The notes: generated by a model not told the origin, from the sequence alone. Shown: positions 23,119 to 33,379, counted from the first letter of the stretch. The stretch: DNA of 64,000 nucleotides from Micromonospora sp. WMMD812 (GCF_027497215.1 NZ_CP114904.1:5661001-5725000); one strand, 5' to 3'. Numbers and translations are program-made.

Positions 23119-23268
23119 GAGTTCGATTGTGCCCGGCGCGGTGGCGGCCGAAGGCCCCTTACCGCGCCTGTGGCGCCACGGACTGATCGTTGAGGCGTGG
23201 GCGACTCGACACGCCGCCGGGCGGGTCGCTGAGCCGTCAGCGATCATGACGAGCCCCGCTGGCGTCGC

Positions 23269-23787
23269 TCAGGCGAGTGAGGCGCGCAGCCGCCTGAGGT
23301 CCTCCGCGTCCTTGGGGCGGCGGGGGCGCTCCGGCATCCAGACCGGATACATCTCCTTGAACTCGATCTGCGCGGCGACCGCGATCATCGGCGCGGTGCG
23401 GGGCCCGATCCTGCCGGGCGGGCCGTCCAGCAGGCCGACCGGCAGTGGTGTCCCTTCCCAGGGGCCGGCGCCGACCGTCACCCGGCCGGCCGCGTCCCGG
23501 CCCAGGTAGGCGAAGCTCACCTCGACTTCGTCGCGGAGCAGATCGAGCTGCACCTCGACCGGCATCCGCGGATCGGCCCGCCAACCACGGCCGCTGAGCA
23601 GGGCTTTCAGCCGTGGTGCTTCGGCACGCCAGCAGTACCAGTCGACGTCGACGTGCGGCCGGGTCACCGCGCCGAGGTGGAAGTCCATCGCCCAACCGCC
23701 ACGCAACCAGACGTCGATGCCGGCCGCCCTGACGGTCTCGACCACCTCGCCGATGGCCGCCAACTGCCGCCCCGCCAACCCGTCCAT
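23269..23787 (-). CDS. Nucleotidyltransferase of the aminoglycoside ANT(2'')-like family
   Basis: 172 residues. VWLRGGWAMDFHLGAVTRPHVDVDWYCW has the GGWAxDxxLGxxTRxHxDxD motif of AadB/LinB-type adenylyltransferases, including the metal-binding aspartates. The C-terminal RPRRPKDAEDLRRL matches the same family. Such proteins may inactivate aminoglycosides or lincosamides, but many are uncharacterised, so a resistance role is only possible. It lies between the two hydrolase lipoproteins, on the same strand. Confidence 0.8.
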   Translation of the reverse strand: MDGLAGRQLAAIGEVVETVRAAGIDVWLRGGWAMDFHLGAVTRPHVDVDWYCWRAEAPRLKALLSGRGWRADPRMPVEVQLDLLRDEVEVSFAYLGRDAAGRVTVGAGPWEGTPLPVGLLDGPPGRIGPRTAPMIAVAAQIEFKEMYPVWMPERPRRPKDAEDLRRLRASLA

Positions 23788-23835
23788 GCCGCGACCCTAG
23801 CCCCACCCCTCGCCTTCGCCCGTCCCGTCCATCCG

Positions 23836-23912
23836 CGTCGATCATGGACTTGTGGTGCCCGGCTCATCCCGTTACATCCGGTTCGTTAGGCACCACAACT
23901 GCATGATCGACG
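23836..23912. repeat. REP-like palindrome, copy B (diverged)
   Basis: 24-bp arms at 23836-23859 and 23889-23912 pair with two mismatches around a 29-nt loop. The arms read CGTCGATCATG... and ...GCATGATCGACG, related to the CGTTGATCATGAAGTT arms of copies A and C. It sits between the nucleotidyltransferase start and the end of the second hydrolase gene. Confidence 0.75.
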
Positions 23913-23936
23913 GGGCGGGGGTGGAGGCAAGGCCGG

Positions 23937-24824
23937 TTAGGGGGTGTGGCGGGCGGTGTAGTGGGTCAGGGCGGGGTTGTGGGCGTCGGTCGGGAGGCGT
24001 CGGGCGGCGGTCGGGTCGTCGTACAGGGTCCAGCGAAGGAAGTCGGTGGTGGTCGCGAGGACCTGGGCGAAGCCGGGCCGGCCGGGGGTCAGGTACTCGC
24101 CGTGACCCTGCCCGAGCAGGCTGAGGAACGCGGCCGGGCCCGGGGTGCGGTCGTACGCCGCCCGGCCCACCGTCACCGGCACCACCGCGTCGGCGGTGCC
24201 GTGCACGAAGAGCATCGGGGCGGCCGGTCCGGCGAAGCTGCCGGCGAGCCCACCGCCGGCGATGACCACGCCGGAGCGCAACCGCGGCGAGCGACCGGAG
24301 GTGAACATGCCGGCCGTGGTGAAGCCACCCGCCGAGTGCCCGGCCGCGGCGAACCGGGTCACGTCGAGGTGCCCGGCGAGCGGGTCGCCCGGACGGCCGT
24401 CCAGCCGGACCAGGTGCCGGATCACCCGCCAGCCGTCGGCAGGCTGGTGCCGGACGTCGGCCCGGGTGAAGTGGGCCGCGCCGCGCCGGGTGTGCGGATA
24501 GGCCGGCGCGGCCACCACGAAGCCCGCGGCGGCCCATCTGGTGGTCAACCCGGAGTGCAGCACCGGCAGGCTGTCCAACCCGTGGCTGTAGACCACCACC
24601 GGGAATCGCCCGGGAGCCACCGCGCGGCCCTCCGCCGGGTACCACACGGTCACCGCCAGGGGGCGCGCCGAGCCGGGATCGAGGGTGAACGTACGCACGC
24701 CGACGGCGTACGTGCCCTCGGGCGCGCGGCGCGCCGGAACCGGGCCCCCGGTCGCCGCGGTGGCCGGCGCGCAGCCCGCGAGCAGCGCCGTCACCAGCAC
24801 GGCCGCCAGCCGCTTCGCCCCCAC
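23937..24824 (-). CDS. Lipoprotein alpha/beta hydrolase (paralogue 2)
   Basis: 295 residues, starting MGAKRLAAVLVTALLAGCAPA, with a lipobox LLAGC. FPVVVYSHGLDSLPVLHSGL and AAAGHSAGGFTTAGMFTSG align with paralogue 1, as do RWAAAGFVVAAPAYPHTRRG and TTDFLRWTLYDDPTAARRLPTD. FVHGTADAVVP supplies the acid and GQGHGEYL the His. Substrate unknown; probably a surface esterase. Confidence 0.85.
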   Translation of the reverse strand: MGAKRLAAVLVTALLAGCAPATAATGGPVPARRAPEGTYAVGVRTFTLDPGSARPLAVTVWYPAEGRAVAPGRFPVVVYSHGLDSLPVLHSGLTTRWAAAGFVVAAPAYPHTRRGAAHFTRADVRHQPADGWRVIRHLVRLDGRPGDPLAGHLDVTRFAAAGHSAGGFTTAGMFTSGRSPRLRSGVVIAGGGLAGSFAGPAAPMLFVHGTADAVVPVTVGRAAYDRTPGPAAFLSLLGQGHGEYLTPGRPGFAQVLATTTDFLRWTLYDDPTAARRLPTDAHNPALTHYTARHTP

Positions 24825-24982
24825 CGTTCCACGGTAGGTGGCCGTCCGCCCGTACCGTCCCCACCGTCCGGCTCGGTCCCGCCGTCTTCCGGGCCGGAAG
24901 ACGGTCCGCCGGCCGGGTCCGACCCGTGGGCGCCGGTGACGCCGGACACCCCGGCTCGACAGGCTTCGCTAGGGTCACCGGC

Positions 24983-25159
24983 ATGTCTGAGAACTACACC
25001 GACCCGAGCGGCAACACCGAGGCGTTCCGCGCCTTCGTCCAGACACCGGAGGCCGCCGAGGCGCCCACCGGGACCGCCGGCCGGCTGCCGATGTTCGTCG
25101 GCGCCGCGGTGGTCGCCGTGGTGCTCCTCGCGCTCGCCGTCTGGCTCGCGGTTGGCTGA
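24983..25159 (+). CDS. Small single-span membrane protein (58 aa)
   Basis: 58 residues: a polar, acidic N-terminus (SENYTDPSGNTEAFRAF) and one C-terminal helix MFVGAAVVAVVLLALAVWLAVG. Codon use is like that of its neighbours. The next possible ORF starts at TTG 25152 overlapping this stop. No function assignable. Confidence 0.65.
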   Translation: MSENYTDPSGNTEAFRAFVQTPEAAEAPTGTAGRLPMFVGAAVVAVVLLALAVWLAVG

Positions 25160-25478
25160 GTCCGTCGAGGAGCCGAGGCGGCTCCGATCCCGGTTGCGGG
25201 AGATCCGGCGCGGCCCCGCCGTGCTCGGCCTGCTCGTGCTGCTCGCCGGCCTGTCGTACACGACGGCCGTCGCGAGCTTCAAGTGGCACCTGCACAGCAA
25301 CTCCGCGGGGAGCCGGCTCGCCCCGGATCCGCCGCACCCGCAGCGTCCGGCGGATCCGCGTCCGGCGCCGCTGAACCGGTCAGCCCCGGTCGCCGGCCAG
25401 CTCCCGGGCCGCGCGGGCGATCTCCCGTTCCTCGTCGGTGGCGATCACGCAGACCGCGACCTCGGCTCCGTCCGGTGA
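25152..25478 (+). CDS. Possible small membrane protein overlapping ackA on the other strand
   Basis: An open frame beginning TTG with AESVEEPRRLRSRLREIRRG, then one hydrophobic helix (AVLGLLVLLAGLSYTTAVASF) and a Pro/Arg-rich tail. It overlaps the 58-residue membrane gene by eight bases, which suggests coupling, but its last 99 bp lie antisense to the 3' end of ackA. High GC at third positions supports coding up to about 25380; the tail is doubtful. Confidence 0.45.
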   Translation: MAESVEEPRRLRSRLREIRRGPAVLGLLVLLAGLSYTTAVASFKWHLHSNSAGSRLAPDPPHPQRPADPRPAPLNRSAPVAGQLPGRAGDLPFLVGGDHADRDLGSVR

Positions 25479-26498
25479 GATGACCCGGTCGCCCTCGCCG
25501 GCGTTGCGTGCCGGATCCACCGTGATGCCGAGCCGGTCCAGGCCGGCCAGGGCGGCGGCCCGCACCGGGGCGGCGTGCTCGCCCACCCCGGCGGTGAAGG
25601 TCACCGCGTCGACCCGGCCGAGGAGCGCGTAGTACGCCCCCACGTAGCTGGTGATCCGCCGGCAGTAGACGTCGAAGGCGAGAGCCGCGGCCTGGTCACC
25701 GGCCGCCCGGCGGGCGAGCACCTCCCGCATGTCGTTCGCGCCGGCCAGCCCGAACAGCCCGCTGCGGTGGTTGAGCAGGTCGTCGATGTCGTCCACCGAG
25801 AGCCCGCCCTCGCGGCGCAGGTGGAAGACGACCGTCGGGTCCAGGTCGCCGCTACGGGTTCCCATGACCAGGCCCTCCAGCGGCGACATGCCCATCGAGG
25901 TCGCCACGCTGCGGCCGCCGGCGACCGCGCAGGCGCTCGCCCCGTTGCCCAGGTGCAGGGTGATCGTGTTCAGCTCCGCGTACGGCCGGCCGAGCAGCTC
26001 CGCCGTACGTCGGGAGACGAAATCGTGGGACGTGCCGTGGAAGCCGTAGCGGCGGATGCCGTACCGCTCGGCGGTGTCCCGCTCGATCGCGTAGGTCGCG
26101 ACGGCCTCCGGCAGGGTCCGGTGGAACGCGGTGTCGAAGACCGCGACCTGCGGCACGCCCGGCAGCGCCTCCCGGGCCACGTCGATGCCGGCCAGGTTGG
26201 GTGGGTTGTGCAGCGGCGCCAGCGGGACCAGGTCGCGGATCGCCGCCAGCACCTCGTCGTCGATCAGCACCGGCTCACCGAACCGCTTGCCGCCGTGCAC
26301 CACCCGGTGCCCGACCGCGCCGAGCCCGGACAGGTCCAGCCCGGCCAGGATCTGCCGCACCGCGGTCTCGTGGTCGGCCGGCCCGCCGCCGGGCTCGCCG
26401 ATCCGCTCGACGGTGCCGGTGTCCCGCACCTCGTCGCCGTCGTAGAGCCGGTACTTCACCGACGACGACCCGCAGTTGAGCACCAGCACCCGGCTCAT
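25380..26498 (-). CDS. ackA: Acetate kinase
   Basis: 372 residues. VLVLNCGSSSVKYRLYD opens the ASKHA fold; FDTAFHRTLPE, YGFHGTSHDFV and TLHLGNGASACAV are the acetokinase signatures, and FTAGVGEHAAPVR lies near the C-terminus. It interconverts acetyl phosphate and acetate with ATP. Its ATG overlaps the pta stop by four bases (ATGA), so the two are one operon transcribed pta-ackA. Confidence 0.96.
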   Translation of the reverse strand: MSRVLVLNCGSSSVKYRLYDGDEVRDTGTVERIGEPGGGPADHETAVRQILAGLDLSGLGAVGHRVVHGGKRFGEPVLIDDEVLAAIRDLVPLAPLHNPPNLAGIDVAREALPGVPQVAVFDTAFHRTLPEAVATYAIERDTAERYGIRRYGFHGTSHDFVSRRTAELLGRPYAELNTITLHLGNGASACAVAGGRSVATSMGMSPLEGLVMGTRSGDLDPTVVFHLRREGGLSVDDIDDLLNHRSGLFGLAGANDMREVLARRAAGDQAAALAFDVYCRRITSYVGAYYALLGRVDAVTFTAGVGEHAAPVRAAALAGLDRLGITVDPARNAGEGDRVISPDGAEVAVCVIATDEEREIARAARELAGDRG

Positions 26499-28564
26499 GA
26501 CGACTCCTCCGCGGCGGCCTGGATCGCGGTGATCGCCACCGTGTTGACGATGTCCGGCACGGTGGCCCCCCGGGACAGGTCGTTGACCGGCCGCCGCAGG
26601 CCCTGCATGACGGGCCCGACCGCGACCGCCCCGGCGGAGCGCTGCACCGCCTTGTACGTGTTGTTGCCGGTGTTCAAGTCCGGGAAGATGAAGACCGTCG
26701 CCCGGCCGGCGACCGCACTGCCCGGCAACTTGGTGGCGGCGACCGCCGGGTCGATCGCCGCGTCGTACTGGATCGGCCCCTCCACCAGCAGGTCCGGCCG
26801 GCGCTCCCGCACCAGGGCGGTGGCCGCCGCGACCTTCTCCACGTCCGCGCCCGCGCCCGAGCTGCCGGTCGAGTACGAGAGCATTGCCACCCGCGGCTCG
26901 ATGCCGAAGCGGGCCGCGGTGTCCGCCGACGAGATCGCGATGTCGGCGAGCTGGGCGGCGTCCGGGTCGCGGTTGACGGCACAGTCGCCGTAGACCAGCA
27001 CCCGGTCGGCCAGCAGCATGAAGAAGACGCTGGACGCGACCGAGACGTCGGGCACCGTACGGATGATCTCGAAGGCCGGGCGGATGGTGGCGGCGGTGGT
27101 GTGCGTCGCCCCGGAGACCATGCCGTCGGCGTGCCCGGCGCGCACCATCATCGTGCCGAAGTAGTTGGGTTGGGCCACGATGTCGTACGCCAGCTCCGCG
27201 GTGACGCCCCGGTGGGCGCGCAGCCGCGCGTACTCGGCGGCGAAGTCGTCCCGCCAGCCGCTGGTGAGCGGGTCCACCACGTGCGCGTCGCCGACGTCGA
27301 CGCCGAGCTCCCGGGCGCGCCGGGCGATGTCGTCCGGCCGGCCCAACAGGGTCAGCTCGGCGACGCCCCGGCGCAGCAGCACCTCCGCCGCGCGCAGGAT
27401 GCGCTCCTCGGAGCCCTCGGGCAGCACCAGGTGCCGGCGCCGGGTCCGGGCCCGGTCGATCAGTTCGTTCTCGAACATGAGCGGGGTGACCCGGGTGGCC
27501 CGGCTGACCCGCAACCGGCGGGCCAGGTCGTCGGTGTCCACGCAGCGTTCGAAGGCGCCGAGCGCGGCCTCGACCTTGCGCGGGTTGGCGGCGCTGGGCC
27601 GGCCCTCGATCCGGCTGGACGCGGCCACCGTGCCGTAGCTGTCGGTGGGTACGGAGAGCACCGCGAGGCCGGTGTTCAACTCCTCGACCAGCCGCATCAC
27701 CCGCGGGTCCGGCTGCTCGCCGAGGGTCAGGACCAGCCCGGCCAGGGACACCTGCCCGGCCACGTGCGCGGCGCTCGCCGCCACCAGCAGGTCGGCGCGG
27801 TCGCCCGGCGTGATCATCAGCGCGCCCGGGGTGAGGTGGTCGAGCAGGATCGGCACGTGCGCCGCGCCGACCACGTAGTCGAGGACGTCCCGGCTGAGCG
27901 CGCTCTCGTCACCGGTCAGCACGGTAGCGTCGAGCGCCGCGGCCACCTCGGCCACCGTGGGCGCCGACACGCTCGGCACCTCCGGGATGGCGTATGCGGG
28001 GACGGGCAGGTCCGGCAGCGCCATCGGCCCGGGCACCCGGTTGGCGATCACCGCGAGCACGGTCGCGCCCAGGTCGGCCAGATCGTGGTACGCGCCGCGG
28101 GCGGCCGCCGCGATGGCCGCCGGCTCCTGGCCGAAACCGTCCACCACGGGCACCACGACACTGCCGAACTCGGTGGCCAGCCGGGCGTTGAACGCCAGCT
28201 CGCGGGGGCGGGCCGGGTCGCCGGTGTCGTCGAAGTCGCTGCCCACCACGACCACGGCGGGACAGCGCCGCTCCACCGCCCGGTATCGTTCGACGATGCG
28301 GGAGATCAGCTCTTCGCGGCGGCCGTCGGCGACGAGCGTGGTCGCCTCGGCGTAGGTGGCACCGGCGAGGTCGGCCAGCGGCAGCTCGATCCGGTAGCGC
28401 TCGCTGAGCAGGGCGAGGATCGGGTCCGGGCCGGTGCCGGCGATCAGCGGACGGAACACGCCGATCCGGCCGACCTGACGGGACAGCAGCTCCGCCAGTC
28501 CGAGTGCGATGGTCGACTTGCCCCCGCCCGATCCCACGCTGGTCAGGTACACGCTCCGCGCCAC
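26495..28564 (-). CDS. pta: Phosphate acetyltransferase, long form
   Basis: 689 residues. The N-terminal ~360 residues form a BioD/CobQ-like P-loop domain (YLTSVGSGGGKSTIALGLAELL) and a DRTGG-type middle domain; the C-terminal catalytic PTA/PTB domain begins around residue 365 (LMFENELIDRARTRRRHLVLPEGSEERIL) with GATHTTAATIRPAFEII and FPDLNTGNNTYKAVQRSAG. It makes acetyl phosphate from acetyl-CoA. The long form is often regulated by NADH and pyruvate in other bacteria. Confidence 0.95.
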   Translation of the reverse strand: MARSVYLTSVGSGGGKSTIALGLAELLSRQVGRIGVFRPLIAGTGPDPILALLSERYRIELPLADLAGATYAEATTLVADGRREELISRIVERYRAVERRCPAVVVVGSDFDDTGDPARPRELAFNARLATEFGSVVVPVVDGFGQEPAAIAAAARGAYHDLADLGATVLAVIANRVPGPMALPDLPVPAYAIPEVPSVSAPTVAEVAAALDATVLTGDESALSRDVLDYVVGAAHVPILLDHLTPGALMITPGDRADLLVAASAAHVAGQVSLAGLVLTLGEQPDPRVMRLVEELNTGLAVLSVPTDSYGTVAASSRIEGRPSAANPRKVEAALGAFERCVDTDDLARRLRVSRATRVTPLMFENELIDRARTRRRHLVLPEGSEERILRAAEVLLRRGVAELTLLGRPDDIARRARELGVDVGDAHVVDPLTSGWRDDFAAEYARLRAHRGVTAELAYDIVAQPNYFGTMMVRAGHADGMVSGATHTTAATIRPAFEIIRTVPDVSVASSVFFMLLADRVLVYGDCAVNRDPDAAQLADIAISSADTAARFGIEPRVAMLSYSTGSSGAGADVEKVAAATALVRERRPDLLVEGPIQYDAAIDPAVAATKLPGSAVAGRATVFIFPDLNTGNNTYKAVQRSAGAVAVGPVMQGLRRPVNDLSRGATVPDIVNTVAITAIQAAAEESS

Positions 28565-28650
28565 GCCCCAACCCTAGAAGATCGCGGAGCCCGCCGCCCG
28601 TGTCCTAGGTCCCACCTCACCCGCTGACCGCCCGGCTCCCCGCCGCCGTC

Positions 28651-28713
28651 CGTTGATCATGAAGTTATTGCCGCGACACGCCGTTCCGCCGCGCAATAAG
28701 TTCATGATCAACG
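28651..28713. repeat. REP-like palindrome, copy C
   Basis: Arms at 28651-28671 and 28693-28713 pair with one mismatch. The left arm CGTTGATCATGAAGTTATTG and following CCGCGACACGCCG match copy A closely. It lies between pta and the small gene at 28728. Confidence 0.82.
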
Positions 28714-28727
28714 CGGTGCCACGGGGG

Positions 28728-28907
28728 TTACTCGTCGTCTTCGTCGTCCAGGCGGGCCAGCCAGGTGGCGAAGCGTTCGATCTGGGTCTCGAACTCGGGG
28801 TTCAGGTCGACGAAGTCACGCAGCCGTTCGCCGAGCCACTCCAGGCTGACCTGCTCGTCGCCCCGGCGTTCGACCAGTTCCTCGATGCCGCGGTCGGTGA
28901 AGTACAT
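28728..28907 (-). CDS. DUF6104-like small protein next to kgd (59 aa)
   Basis: 59 residues, MYFTDRGIEELVERRGDEQV..., then ERLRDFVDLNPEFETQIE and an acidic tail LDDEDDE. Shine-Dalgarno AGAGGA precedes it. I recall a similar small protein beside the 2-oxoglutarate dehydrogenase gene in Streptomyces (DUF6104). It is in the same direction as kgd and 109 bp after it, so it may be the last gene of that transcript. Function unknown. Confidence 0.75.
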   Translation of the reverse strand: MYFTDRGIEELVERRGDEQVSLEWLGERLRDFVDLNPEFETQIERFATWLARLDDEDDE

Positions 28908-29016
28908 GGGTACGTCCTCTTGTCGGACCCGGCGCGGGGCCGGGCGGTCCTGTGACGCCAGCCGGGGCAGGGCCGTCACGACGGCCCTGCCCCGGCACTC
29001 GGCGCTTACGGTCAGG

Positions 29017-32000
29017 TCACGGGCGGGGGAGAGCCGCCTCGATCAGCGCGTGCTGCTCGACGTCGTGCATCTTGGCCGAGCCGACCGCCGGGGCGGCCGC
29101 CGCCGGGCGGGAGATGCGGCGCAGCCGCACGTCCGCCAGGTGCTCCAGCAGGTTGAGCGCGACGAACGACCAGGCGCCCTGGTTGGCCGGCTCCTCCTGC
29201 ACCCAGGCGAAGTCCTCGGCGTTCGGGTACTGCGCCAGCGCGGCCCGGACCTCCTCCACCGGCATCGGGTAGAGCTGCTCGATCCGGAGGATCGCGGTGT
29301 CGGTGATGCCACGCTCCTGCCGGGCCTGGAACAGGTCGTAGTAGACCTTGCCCGTGCAGAGCAGTACCCGCTTCACCGACTCCGGCGCCGGGGCGGCCGA
29401 GTCGGGCAGCACCGGCTGGAAGGTGCCGGTGGTGAAGTCCTCGACCGACGAGATGCAGAGCTTGTGCCGCAGCAGCGACTTCGGCGTGAAGACCACCAGC
29501 GGCTTGCGCTTGGGCGACAGGGCCTGGCGGCGCAGCAGGTGGAAGTAGTTCGCCGGGGTGGTCGGGATGGCCACCCGCATGTTGTCCTCGGCGCAGAGCT
29601 GGAGGAACCGCTCCGGGCGACCGGAGGTGTGGTCCGGGCCCTGCCCCTCGTGGCCGTGCGGCAGCAGCAGGGTCACCGCGGAGCGCTGCCCCCACTTGAC
29701 CTCGCCGGAGGAGATGAACTCGTCGATCACCGACTGGGCGCCGTTGACGAAGTCGCCGAACTGGGCCTCCCAGGCGACCAGCGCGTTGATGTTCTCGACC
29801 GAGTAGCCGTACTCGAAGCCCATCGCCGCGTACTCGCTGAGCAGCGAGTCGTGCACGAAGAACCGGGAGCGCTCACCGCCGGCGGTGAGCGACTTCAGCG
29901 GCAGGTAGTCGTCGCCCGTGCGCGCGTCCACGATCGAGGCGTGCCGCTGCACGAACGTGCCGCGGCGCGAGTCCTGCCCGGCGAGCCGGACGGTGACCCC
30001 GTCGTGCAGCAGCGAGCCGAACGCGATGATCTCGCCGAAGCCCCAGTCGATGTTGCCCTCGACGGACATCTTGGCCCGCCGGTCGAGCAACTGCTGGATC
30101 CGCTTGTGCGGGGTGAAGCCCTCCGGCAGGTTGACGTGCGCGTCGCCGACGGCCCGGACCACCGACGCGTCCGTGGCCGTGTCGACCTGCGGCTCCGGCT
30201 CCTCCTCGCGGCGCGGCCGGCTGAGCTGCCGGGGCGTGGAGGCGGCGTCGCGGGTGGCCTTGAAGACCCGTTCGAGCTGCGCCTGGTAGTCGCGCAGCAG
30301 CTCCTCCGCGTCCTCCACGGTGATGTCGCCGCGACCGATCAGCTCCTCGGTGTACAGCTTCCGCACCGACCGCTTCGAGTCGATGATCTTGTACATCTGC
30401 GGGTTGGACATCGACGGGTCGTCGCCCTCGTTGTGCCCGCGCCGGCGGTAGCAGACCATGTCGATGACGACGTCCTTGTTGAACGCCTGCCGGTACTCGA
30501 AGGCCAGCCGGGCGACCCGGACGACGGCCTCGGGGTCGTCGCCGTTGACGTGGAAGATCGGGGCCTGGATCATCCGGGCCACGTCGGTGCTGTAGAGGCT
30601 GGACCGGGAGTATTCCGGGGCGGTGGTGAAGCCGACCTGGTTGTTGACCACCACGTGCACGGTGCCGCCGGTGCGGTAACCGCGCAGCTGGGACAGGTTG
30701 AGGGTCTCGGCGACCACGCCCTGGCCGGCGAACGCCGCGTCACCGTGCACCGCCAGCGGCAGCACGGTGTAGCCCTCCAGCTTGAGGTCGATCCGGTCCT
30801 GCTTGGCCCGGACGATGCCCTCCAGCACCGGGTCGACGGCTTCCAGGTGGGACGGGTTGGCCACCAACGAGACCTTGACCGAGTGCTCGCCGTCCGGCGT
30901 GGTGAACTTGCCGTTCTGGCCGAGGTGGTACTTCACGTCGCCCGAGCCCTGCGTCGAGCGCGGGTCGAGGTGCCCCTCGAACTCCGAGAAGATCTTCTCG
31001 TACGGCTTGCCGACGATGTTGGCCAGCACGTTCAGCCGGCCGCGGTGCGCCATGCCGATGACGACCTCGTCCAGGCCGCCCTCGGCGGACGACTCCAGCA
31101 CCTCGCCGAGCAGCGGGATCAGCGACTCGCCGCCCTCCAGCGAGAACCGCTTCTGGCCGACGTACTTGGTCTGCAGGAAGGTCTCGAACGCCTCGGCGGC
31201 GTTGAGCCGGTTGAGCACGTGCTTCTGCTCGTCGGCGGCCGGCTTCTCGTACCTGCGCTCGATCCGCTCCTGGAGCCAGCGCCGCTCCTCCGGGTCCTGG
31301 ATGTGCATGTACTCGATGCCGACCCGGCGGCAGTACGAGTCGCGCAGGACGCCGAGGATCTCGCGCAGCTTCATCCGCTGCTTGCCCGCGAAGCCGTTGA
31401 CCGGGAACGTCCGGTCCAGGTCCCACAGGGTCAGGCCGTGCTGGAGCACGTCCAGGTCCGGGTGCTTGCGGATCTTGAACTCGAGCGGGTCGGTGTCGGC
31501 CATCAGGTGGCCACGCACCCGGTACGCGTGGATCAGCTCGTGCACCCGGGCGGTCTTGTTGATCTGGCCCTCGCTGTCGACGGCGACGTCGCGCACCCAG
31601 CGCACCGGCTCGTAGGGGATGCGCAGCGAGGTGAAGATCTGGTCGTAGAAGCCGTGCTCGCCGAGGATCAGCTCGTGCATGGCCTTGAGGAACTCGCCGG
31701 ACTGCGCGCCCTGGATGATCCGGTGGTCGTACGTGCTGGTCAGCGTGATGACCTTGCTGACCGCCAGCTCGGCGAGGGTGGCCTCGGACATGCCCTGGTA
31801 CGGCGCCGGGTATTCCATGGCGCCGACGCCGATGATCGCGCTCTGCCCCTGCATGAGCCGCGGCATCGAGTGCACGGTGCCGATGCCGCCGGGGTTGGTG
31901 AGCGAGATGGTGGTGCCGGAGTAGTCCTCCATGGTCAGCTCGTTGCGCCGGGCCCGCCGGACCACGTCCTCGTACGCCTGCCAGAACTGCCGGAAGTCCA

Positions 32001-32769
32001 TCTGTTCGCAGGCCTTGATGGACGGGACCACCAGGTTGCGGCTGCCGTCCGGCTTCACCAGGTCGATCGCGATGCCGAGGTTGACGTGCTCGGGGCGGAC
32101 CAGCGTCGGCTTGCCGTCGACCTCGGCGAAGGAGTTGTTCATCTCCGGGTGCTGGACCATGGCCCGGACCAGCGCGTAGCCGATGAGGTGGGTGAAGCTG
32201 ACCTTGCCGCCGCGCCCGCGGGCGAGGTGGTTGTTGATCACGATCCGGTTGTCCACCAGCAGCTTGGCCGGAACCGCGCGGACGCTGGTCGCGGTCGGCA
32301 CGCTCAGCGACGCGTCCATGTTCTGGACGATCTTCGCGGCCACGCCGCGCAGCGGGGTGGTCTGCGGGCCGGTGACGGTGGGCGCGGTGGCGGCCGGGGC
32401 CTTGGCCGGCGCGGCCGGCTTCGCCGGGGCGGCGGCCTTGGCGGGGGCGGCGGCCTTGGCGGGGGCGGCGGCCTTGGCGGCGGCCGGCTTCGCCGGGGCG
32501 GCCGCGGGCGGCTGCGGCGCGGCGGGCTGGGTGACGGCGGCCACCGCCTCCTGCTGCTCAGCGGGCTCCGGTGCGGCGGCGGCGGGCCTGGCCTCCGGGC
32601 GCGGGGTGCTGGCGCCGGGCGCGGGCCGGTAGTCGGCGAAGAAGTCGTGCCAGGCCGAATCGACGCTCTTGGGGTCGGCGAGGTACCGCTGGTACATCTC
32701 CTCGACGATCCACTCGTTCGGGCCGAAACCCGCCAGTGGGTTCTCCTGCGAAGTCTGCTGGGTCGACAC
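29017..32769 (-). CDS. kgd: Multifunctional 2-oxoglutarate dehydrogenase E1/E2 (Kgd/OdhA type)
   Basis: 1,250 residues, the fused actinobacterial form. The N-terminal peptide ([24 protein letters not shown]) is followed by an Ala/Pro/Lys linker with repeated APAKA units (about 50-115), an E2-type succinyltransferase domain (about 120-370, [34 protein letters not shown]) and the thiamine-diphosphate E1 domain ([59 protein letters not shown]). It has no lipoyl domain, which in actinobacteria is supplied by another E2. It feeds the TCA cycle and is inhibited by GarA/OdhI-type FHA proteins in relatives. Confidence 0.96.
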   Translation of the reverse strand: MSTQQTSQENPLAGFGPNEWIVEEMYQRYLADPKSVDSAWHDFFADYRPAPGASTPRPEARPAAAAPEPAEQQEAVAAVTQPAAPQPPAAAPAKPAAAKAAAPAKAAAPAKAAAPAKPAAPAKAPAATAPTVTGPQTTPLRGVAAKIVQNMDASLSVPTATSVRAVPAKLLVDNRIVINNHLARGRGGKVSFTHLIGYALVRAMVQHPEMNNSFAEVDGKPTLVRPEHVNLGIAIDLVKPDGSRNLVVPSIKACEQMDFRQFWQAYEDVVRRARRNELTMEDYSGTTISLTNPGGIGTVHSMPRLMQGQSAIIGVGAMEYPAPYQGMSEATLAELAVSKVITLTSTYDHRIIQGAQSGEFLKAMHELILGEHGFYDQIFTSLRIPYEPVRWVRDVAVDSEGQINKTARVHELIHAYRVRGHLMADTDPLEFKIRKHPDLDVLQHGLTLWDLDRTFPVNGFAGKQRMKLREILGVLRDSYCRRVGIEYMHIQDPEERRWLQERIERRYEKPAADEQKHVLNRLNAAEAFETFLQTKYVGQKRFSLEGGESLIPLLGEVLESSAEGGLDEVVIGMAHRGRLNVLANIVGKPYEKIFSEFEGHLDPRSTQGSGDVKYHLGQNGKFTTPDGEHSVKVSLVANPSHLEAVDPVLEGIVRAKQDRIDLKLEGYTVLPLAVHGDAAFAGQGVVAETLNLSQLRGYRTGGTVHVVVNNQVGFTTAPEYSRSSLYSTDVARMIQAPIFHVNGDDPEAVVRVARLAFEYRQAFNKDVVIDMVCYRRRGHNEGDDPSMSNPQMYKIIDSKRSVRKLYTEELIGRGDITVEDAEELLRDYQAQLERVFKATRDAASTPRQLSRPRREEEPEPQVDTATDASVVRAVGDAHVNLPEGFTPHKRIQQLLDRRAKMSVEGNIDWGFGEIIAFGSLLHDGVTVRLAGQDSRRGTFVQRHASIVDARTGDDYLPLKSLTAGGERSRFFVHDSLLSEYAAMGFEYGYSVENINALVAWEAQFGDFVNGAQSVIDEFISSGEVKWGQRSAVTLLLPHGHEGQGPDHTSGRPERFLQLCAEDNMRVAIPTTPANYFHLLRRQALSPKRKPLVVFTPKSLLRHKLCISSVEDFTTGTFQPVLPDSAAPAPESVKRVLLCTGKVYYDLFQARQERGITDTAILRIEQLYPMPVEEVRAALAQYPNAEDFAWVQEEPANQGAWSFVALNLLEHLADVRLRRISRPAAAAPAVGSAKMHDVEQHALIEAALPRP

Positions 32770-32995
32770 GGCCGGTAATCGCCTCTTTCACGCGGGTTTG
32801 TGTGTCACGCGGCGTCTCCCGCACCCGGTTCCGGACGCGAACGAGACCGCTCCAAGGCTACGCCGTACGGATGCGGCAGGCATTTCCGCCTCGGTTGCGT
32901 GGTCGGATTCACAGAAGATGCCAGAAGTTCCGCAAGCGCTGCGTGTCCCCTCGATGCCTGCTAATGCGCCGTGTCGAGACTGAGTATCCGTACGG

Positions 32996-33379
32996 ATGTC
33001 CTCCCCGCCCGTGGCCGTCAGGATCGACGCCGTGGACGTTACGGGGACGCGCGGGCGGTACGGCCAGAGTCTGGCGGTCGCGACGGGCTGGTACGCCACG
33101 GCGGTGGCGGCGCTCGCCGTGGGCACGCTGAGCGTGCCGAACGCTCCGCCGCAGGACTGCTCCGCCATCTTCAGTTGTCTGTCGCCGGGGGAGACGCTCG
33201 CCGTCGTCGCGCTGGTCTGGGGCGCGCCCGTGTTCGTCGCGCTGATGATCGTCACGGCTGTCGTGACCGCGCTGGTCGCCCGCCGGGTCGCCTCTGCGAT
33301 CGTGGCCGGCACCCTCTCCGCGGCGGTCGCGGTGGCGGTCTGTGCCGTCGCCGCCGCGGCAATCGGAGGGCGGCTGTGA
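32996..33379 (+). CDS. Small integral membrane protein
   Basis: 127 residues with three hydrophobic segments (about 28-45, 66-90, 98-124). Two cysteines lie in the first external loop (PQDCSAIFSCLSPGE). ATG 32996 is used; GTG 33011 is too far to alter the topology. The stop overlaps the GTG of the next gene (GTGA), so the two are coupled. Unknown function. Confidence 0.65.
   Translation: MSSPPVAVRIDAVDVTGTRGRYGQSLAVATGWYATAVAALAVGTLSVPNAPPQDCSAIFSCLSPGETLAVVALVWGAPVFVALMIVTAVVTALVARRVASAIVAGTLSAAVAVAVCAVAAAAIGGRL

Noticed and set aside
23269..23787. Confident aminoglycoside-resistance gene
   Set aside because: Family motif is present but many such proteins are not resistance enzymes and no drug cassette or integron is nearby.
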